Shown: piece by piece, positions 5,533-6,183 of the stretch
How the letters are laid out: the number at the start of each line of letters is the position of its first letter
Numbering within the stretch: position 1 is the first letter of the stretch
Origin: Actinomycetota bacterium
Lineage (GTDB): Bacteria > Actinomycetota > Humimicrobiia > Humimicrobiales > Humimicrobiaceae
Assembly: GCA_016870675.1 (NCBI GenBank)
Contig: VGAU01000112.1
Coordinates: forward strand, 1 to 6,183
Length of the DNA: 6,183 nt
Reading direction: 5' to 3'
Program-made: the position numbers and the translations under genes
Notes under the pieces: generated by a model
Told to the model about the DNA's origin: nothing
The model's database searches: none
The model's input: the letters and a program-made list of their open reading frames with translations, nothing else

Positions 5533-6068
5533 TGGTTCCTCCCTTTCGGTTGACCATTTTTCAAAACCAGATAACACAGCCCCTTCGTTCCACTCCCATT
5601 ACGAAAGTTTCTTTACTACTACGAGCTGTTCCGCCCCTGTTATCCGCTTCGGTACTTTCATCCTTGCGGGTCCTCCGCTTGGATTTTTCCCTTAACATCG
5701 GGTAACAGGTTCCCAAGTTCTTAGGCCGAAGCCTGTGCCACGTTCACGCCGCCTCCATGCCGGCCACCGTCTGGACAGTAAACAGGTTTCCTCCAGACTT
5801 ATCCCGGGCTAACGACTCCCTCCCGGTTTTGATGACATCCCTACGCTTTCGACACTTTATCAGCGGTTCACTGGTGTTCGTCTCCATTGGCACTTACCTG
5901 ACGAAGTCTTGCTTCGCCTTTTCCGTAACGCTCACCACCATGGCTTTTGACCACAGCAGCTTACGGTAGTTTGAAGCCTCCACCTGTATGGCGGCTCCGA
6001 GGGGCCTTCCCTCATCTTCGGCCAAACATGGAGTAGAGCTCAGGGAGCTCTACTCCTTCTTGGCGCAC
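5533..6068 (-). ncRNA. Inner intron ribozyme, domains I-III and start of domain IV
   Basis: This 536-base stretch has no gene on the - strand and begins with the group II 5' consensus GTGCG. A perfect 12-bp hairpin at 6030-6056 (GGAGTAGAGCTC with a 3-nt loop) lies about 13 nt into the intron and probably belongs to domain I. Highly structured, GC-rich sequence continues to the ribosome binding site of the RT gene. Open frames on the + strand across 5459-5969 are antisense to this RNA and are not genes. Exact domain borders were not folded. Confidence 0.8.
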
Positions 6069-6183
6069 CATCATCGGCGTAACGCTCAAAAGGGATGTCC
6101 GGGTAATTTCTACCCATCCACATATCGAGTGCGTAATGCAAAAAGAGATTAGCCAGAAGCGGACTTATTACCCCGCCTTGAGG
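6069..6183 (-). pseudogene. 5' flank of the inner intron: fragment of a class D-like group II RT ending at YADD
   Basis: The fragment is open from the window edge and reads PQGGVISPLLANLFLHYALDMWMGRNYPDIPFERYADD plus one G before the intron GTGCG. This is RT motif 4 (PQGG) to motif 5 (YADD). It closely resembles the same region of the inner intron protein (PQGGVISPVLANLFLHYAF, then RYADDG) but differs at many bases, so it is a relative, not a copy. The N-terminal part lies beyond the window. Its continuation after YADD is not on the other side of the intron, where a different RT type resumes. Confidence 0.88.

Larger units (their letters stand above)
4208..6068 (-). mobile_element. Complete group II intron, class D (RmInt1-like), nested in RT coding sequence
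   Basis: The intron is a retroelement that self-splices and homes by reverse splicing into DNA. Its 5' end is GTGCGCC at 6068-6062, its 3' end is CTACTCAC near 4208 (uncertain by 1-2 bases), and its length of about 1861 nt is close to RmInt1. Domains I to early IV occupy 5533-6068, the RT/maturase gene sits in domain IV (4288-5532), domain V at 4247-4280 and domain VI at about 4214-4240. It is inserted at the YADD codons of flanking RT sequence: RYADD plus one G on the 5' side, LVILV on the 3' side. All parts look intact, so it is probably active or recently so. Its GC content is visibly higher than the surrounding AT-rich genes. Confidence 0.9.

Noticed and set aside
5172..5969. Several + strand open frames of 70-78 codons
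   Set aside because: They are antisense to the intron RT gene and ribozyme, lack ribosome binding sites and have no protein-like features.

Overview
The window looks like an accessory, repeat-rich stretch of a low-GC Gram-positive (probably Clostridia-like) chromosome. This is inferred from the AT-rich host genes, the strong AGGAGG-type ribosome binding sites, and the mix of an IS1595-type element, a FadR-type regulator and group II introns of clostridial flavour. No rRNA, tRNA or CRISPR array was seen. Taxonomy cannot be fixed from the sequence alone.

Left third (1-2446, + strand). A complete insertion sequence of the IS1595/ISXO2-like type occupies 103-1209. It has 25-bp terminal inverted repeats (24/25 identical) and a perfect 8-bp target duplication (TAATATAT). 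Its transposase is broken by two single-base frameshifts, the first exactly where the first catalytic Asp should be. The element sits in the leader of a FadR-subfamily GntR regulator (1250-1978), separating that gene from its upstream region. Copies of GGTATA occur both upstream of the IS and in the roughly 470-bp gene-free stretch behind the regulator, and may be its operator half-sites.

Middle (2447-3570, - strand). This holds an unrecognised 190-aa acidic protein and, overlapping its start by ATGA, the broken 3' end of a gene. That remnant resembles the C-terminal endonuclease-like part of a DNA methyltransferase/restriction protein (tentative). A lysine/glutamate-rich open fragment before it runs up to the decayed end of a group II intron.

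Right half (3574-6183, - strand). Here one group II intron is nested in reverse transcriptase (RT) sequence. The inner intron (about 4208-6068, 1.86 kb) looks intact: GTGCG 5' end, a 414-aa class D (RmInt1-like) RT/maturase without endonuclease domain, and a canonical 34-nt domain V. It lies exactly at the YADD active-site codons of flanking RT sequence. The 5' flank (6069-6183) is a class D-like RT ending in RYADD. The 3' flank (3689-4207) resumes with LVILVNGY and belongs to a visibly different RT type. The flanks therefore look like halves of two different host introns. Below the 3' flank lie a slightly degenerate 33-nt domain V and a decayed domain VI of that outer intron.

The functional units that look intact are the GntR regulator, the 190-aa protein and the inner group II intron. 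Everything else is element debris. The most interesting structure is the nested intron with discordant RT halves.
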